Assembly (NCBI GenBank): GCA_021784495.1
Contig: JAJXSQ010000113.1
Coordinates: 1-7,130 of the forward strand
Direction of reading: 5' to 3'
Source: Myxococcales bacterium
Lineage (GTDB): Bacteria; Myxococcota; Myxococcia; Myxococcales; Anaeromyxobacteraceae
Length of the DNA stretch: 7,130 nucleotides
Shown here: positions 5,153 through 7,130 of the stretch, piece after piece
How the letters are laid out: each line of letters begins with the position of its first letter
Position numbering within the stretch: the first letter of the stretch is position 1
Translations under genes and position numbers: made by a program
Notes under the pieces: model-generated
Seen by the model: only the letters and a program-made list of their open reading frames with translations
Told to the model about the DNA's origin: nothing
Database searches by the model: none

Positions 5153-6493
5153 CTACCGGAGCCGCGCCGCGACGTCCTCGGGGACGACCGGGGCGAGGCC
5201 GCCGCCGCCGAGGATGTTGACGATGGGGGACGCCGCCGCCCGCACGACCGACCCGCCGGGCCGGACGCGCCCCAGGCCGCAGTAGGTGGAGACGTCCCGG
5301 ACCAGGAGGCCGCGGGTGACCTCGTCCGCGGCGATCCGGGTGGCGGGGCGGCGGGCCGCGAAGATCCGCTCCTGGACCACGAAGCCGCCCCCGCGGACGT
5401 CGGCGAGCGCCTCGTCCACCGCCCGCGCCCAGGCGGGCCCGTCCAGCTCCGCGCCCAGGTGGACGCTCTTGCCCCCGTAGTCCCAGCTCCGCTTCAGGAC
5501 GAACCGGGCGCGCTCCGCCTTCACCTCCGGGGCCAGCGCGGCGTCGAGCCGCCGGGTCCAGGGGAGCCGCGCCGCCGCCGCCCGCTCCGCCGCGTCGAGC
5601 CCCGCCCGCGCCGCCAGGGCCGGATCCCCGGCGCACTCCGACAGGCGCGCGAAGAGCGCCTTCGCCTCGAGCAGCCCGTTCACCGGGTTCACCACCGGGA
5701 AGCGATCCGGGGCGCGCAGGGCGCGGGCGAAGGGGGCGTCCGGCGCCACCCGGTGCGCCCAGACGTGGCGGTAGAGGAGGTCCCAGTCCTCGGGGACGCA
5801 CTCCTCGGGGACGAGGTTGGCGACGCGGTGGCCCAGGGCGCCGAGGTGGGCGGCCAGCCGGCGCAGCTCGCCGAGCTGGGCGTCGCCGGGCCGGGCGACG
5901 ATGGCGATCGACGGCCGCCGCCGGGTCCCGCCGCGATCCTCGTGGACCGCCACCAGCGCCCGGCGCAGGGCCTCCATGTTGCTGCCGCAGGAGGCCACGA
6001 GCTCCCCCGCCTCCCGCGGCGCGAGCCCGCGCGCCGCCGCCGCCGCGCGGATCCAGGCGTGGGCGGCGAGATCGGCGTAGGCCGGCATCGCCGGGATGGT
6101 CGCGTTCAGCTCGAGCGCCCGGGGCGCGCCGCCGCCCTCCGGGACGAGGAAGTCGACGCGGGCGACCATCGCCGGCAGCGGCGCGCCGTCGAACAGCCGC
6201 GCCATCGCCTCGGCCTCGAGCCCGGCGAAGGGCTCGACGAGCGCGGCGCGGTCGCGGGGATCGCCCCCGGCGAGGAGCGCCCGCGCGAGCTTCACCGAGG
6301 CCGAGAGGATCAGCTCGGCCTCCCGGGCGAGCCCCTCGAGGGCGGCGCGGGAGAGGATCTCCGGCTCGGCGACGAGCGGGATGGGGACCACCGCGCCGTC
6401 GGGGCGGAGCACCGTCATCCCGCCCGCCCAGGCGCGCCGCGCCGCGGCCCGCCCGACCTCGATCGCCGCCTCGCCCTCGAAGACCGGCTCCAT
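5153..6493 (-). CDS. predicted ATP-grasp-like enzyme, possibly circularly permuted; substrate unknown
   Basis: This 446-residue soluble protein has no signal peptide or membrane segment. It shows features of the ATP-grasp superfamily, which ligates a carboxylate to an amine or thiol using ATP. In order: RVDFL (Asp114), then ALELNATIP with Glu128 and Asn130, resembling the metal-binding E-x-N; a Rossmann-like segment from SIAIVARPGD to DLLYRHVWAHR (about 195-248); PVVNPVNGLLEAKALF (about 266-281); a lysine/glycine-loop-like VLKRSWDYGGKSV (332-344, Lys334); VVQERIF (372-378); and VNILGGGG (425-432). Finding the E-x-N-like motif ahead of the lysine segment is the order expected of circularly permuted ATP-grasp or glutathionylspermidine-synthase-like proteins. 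I do not recognise a specific family and the reaction is unknown. ATG at 6493 follows GGAGAG on the minus strand. The gene diverges from the adenosyltransferase and lies 70 bases upstream of the cyclase gene. Confidence 0.85.
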   Translation of the reverse strand: MEPVFEGEAAIEVGRAAARRAWAGGMTVLRPDGAVVPIPLVAEPEILSRAALEGLAREAELILSASVKLARALLAGGDPRDRAALVEPFAGLEAEAMARLFDGAPLPAMVARVDFLVPEGGGAPRALELNATIPAMPAYADLAAHAWIRAAAAARGLAPREAGELVASCGSNMEALRRALVAVHEDRGGTRRRPSIAIVARPGDAQLGELRRLAAHLGALGHRVANLVPEECVPEDWDLLYRHVWAHRVAPDAPFARALRAPDRFPVVNPVNGLLEAKALFARLSECAGDPALAARAGLDAAERAAAARLPWTRRLDAALAPEVKAERARFVLKRSWDYGGKSVHLGAELDGPAWARAVDEALADVRGGGFVVQERIFAARRPATRIAADEVTRGLLVRDVSTYCGLGRVRPGGSVVRAAASPIVNILGGGGLAPVVPEDVAARLR

Positions 6494-6557
6494 CGCTCTC
6501 CGTCCCCCGCGCCGGCCGCGTTGCGGCCGGCGGTGCCCGGTGATAGGCAGATCGCCG
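6494..6557. promoter_or_regulatory. divergent intergenic region (ATP-grasp-like gene / adenosyltransferase)
   Basis: These 64 bases must hold the promoters of both divergent genes, unless those lie inside the coding regions. They contain GGAG (minus strand, 6501-6498), the likely ribosome-binding site of the ATP-grasp-like gene, a 10-bp inverted repeat at 6510-6532, and AGG at 6545-6547, the only purine-rich site before the adenosyltransferase. No cobalamin riboswitch would fit in this length and none of its conserved sequence is seen. Confidence 0.45.
6510..6532. repeat. 10-bp perfect inverted repeat in a divergent promoter region
   Basis: CGCCGGCCGC (6510-6519) and GCGGCCGGCG (6523-6532) are exact reverse complements around GTT. 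The repeat sits near the middle of the 64-base space between two genes reading away from each other. That position suits an operator shared by both promoters. A terminator is unlikely, since no gene ends here and there is no T run. Chance is a real alternative in DNA this rich in G and C. Confidence 0.5.
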
Positions 6558-7115
6558 GTGAAGATCTACACGAAGAGCGGGGACCGTGGAGAGACCGGCC
6601 TCCTCGGCGGCGGCCGGGTCCGCAAGGACGACGCCCGGGTCGAGGCGGCCGGCGAGGTCGACGAGGCGAACGCCGCCGTCGGCGCCGCCCGCGCGCTCCT
6701 CGCCGACGGGGAGCTCGACGCCGAGCTCGGCCAGGTCCAGGAGTGGCTCTTCCACGTCGGCGCCGAGCTCGCCTCCCCCCACGATGGCCGGGCCCGCGCG
6801 GCGGTCCCGGCCATCGACCCGGCCTGGACGGAGCGGCTCGAGCGGGCGATGGACCGCTGGGACGCCGAGCTGCCGGCCCTCCAGGCCTTCGTCCTGCCCG
6901 GCGGCACCGCCGCGGCGGCCGCCCTCCACCTCGCCCGCGCGACCTGCCGGCGGGCCGAGCGGCGGGCGGTGGCCCTCGCCGGCGCCGCCGCGGTCGAGCC
7001 GGCGGCGCTCGTCCTCCTCAACCGGCTCTCCGACTTCCTCTTCGTCGCCGCGCGCGTCGCGAACCACCGGGCCGGGCGGGCCGAGCCGCTCTGGCACCCC
7101 CGGGCGGCCCGGTAG
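6558..7115 (+). CDS. pduO: PduO-type ATP:cob(I)alamin adenosyltransferase
   Basis: This 185-residue cytoplasmic enzyme transfers the adenosyl group of ATP to cob(I)alamin, making adenosylcobalamin, the cofactor of enzymes such as methylmalonyl-CoA mutase. The N-terminal ATP-binding signature is intact: MKIYTKSGDRGETGLLGGGR (1-20), followed by GEVDEAN (32-38). FVLPGG (111-116), CRRAERR (130-136) and LNRLSDFLFVAAR (154-166) are the other family hallmarks, including the Arg and Glu/Asp residues known to be essential in PduO-type enzymes. The length matches the family. The GTG at 6558 was chosen because homologues begin at this MKIYTK-like sequence, with AGG ten bases upstream. An in-frame GTG at 6540 would add six residues. 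The gene diverges from the ATP-grasp-like gene across a 64-base space with a palindrome. No other cobalamin gene is visible. The fold is distinct from that of CobA-type transferases. Confidence 0.95.
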   Translation: MKIYTKSGDRGETGLLGGGRVRKDDARVEAAGEVDEANAAVGAARALLADGELDAELGQVQEWLFHVGAELASPHDGRARAAVPAIDPAWTERLERAMDRWDAELPALQAFVLPGGTAAAAALHLARATCRRAERRAVALAGAAAVEPAALVLLNRLSDFLFVAARVANHRAGRAEPLWHPRAAR

Positions 7116-7130
7116 CGCCCCGCCCATGCC

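Noticed and set aside
5122..5153. Short hairpins after the ATP-grasp-like gene as a terminator
   Set aside because: The stems are only 5 bp, one overlaps the stop codon and there is no T run. Such stems are frequent at this base composition.
2490..5220. Long plus-strand open frames opposite the kinase and cyclase genes (2490-4037, 3808-5220)
   Set aside because: Both are low-complexity mirrors of well-supported minus-strand genes. They have no recognisable motif and no ribosome-binding site.
5079..7127. Long minus-strand open frame over the ATP-grasp-like and adenosyltransferase genes
   Set aside because: It overlaps the ATP-grasp-like gene in another frame and lies antisense to the adenosyltransferase. 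Its Arg/Gly/Pro-rich composition is that of a shadow frame.
7116..7130. ATG at 7126-7128 as the start of a further plus-strand gene
   Set aside because: It lies 10 bases after the adenosyltransferase stop but has no ribosome-binding site, and only five bases remain in the window.

Overview
The window is very GC-rich, with strong G/C bias in third codon positions, GTG starts and short gaps between genes. Its content is a PAS-type histidine kinase paired with a sigma-54 activator, a receiver-GGDEF protein and a PduO-type adenosyltransferase. Together these suggest a soil-type deltaproteobacterium, most likely a myxobacterium of the Anaeromyxobacter kind. That assignment is an inference from composition and gene style; no taxonomic marker gene is present.

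Layout, left to right. Positions 1-146 (minus) hold the start of a TPR-like protein that runs off the window. A 122-base divergent spacer follows. At 269-949 (plus) is a small alpha/beta hydrolase of the YqiA/YcfP type. It meets a convergent gene so closely that both stop codons lie in one CTAG. The minus strand then carries four genes read right to left: a predicted ATP-grasp-like enzyme (6493-5153), a receiver-GGDEF diguanylate cyclase (5082-4108), a receiver-PAS-histidine kinase (3980-2406) and an NtrC-type sigma-54 activator (2409-946). At the right edge, divergent from the ATP-grasp-like gene, is a PduO-type cob(I)alamin adenosyltransferase (6558-7115, plus). No gene-free stretch exceeds 300 bases, and I see no RNA gene, mobile element, CRISPR array or riboswitch.

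How the genes work together. The kinase and activator overlap by ATGA, and a strong ribosome-binding site lies inside the kinase gene, so they are almost certainly a translationally coupled two-component pair. The kinase has no membrane segment. It carries its own N-terminal receiver and a PAS domain with a cysteine cluster, which points to a cytoplasmic relay that could integrate an upstream phosphate signal with a redox, metal or ligand input and pass it to a sigma-54 promoter. The cyclase lies 127 bases upstream on the same strand and has an intact GGEEF active site and I-site. It may share the signalling context, but a hairpin and direct repeats separate it from the kinase.

Most of the window is recognisable signalling and metabolic content. 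The parts least explained by known families are the ATP-grasp-like protein with its apparently permuted motif order, the cysteine cluster of the kinase, the nine-base homopolymer at the start of the TPR-like gene, and the 10-bp palindrome between the adenosyltransferase and ATP-grasp-like genes.
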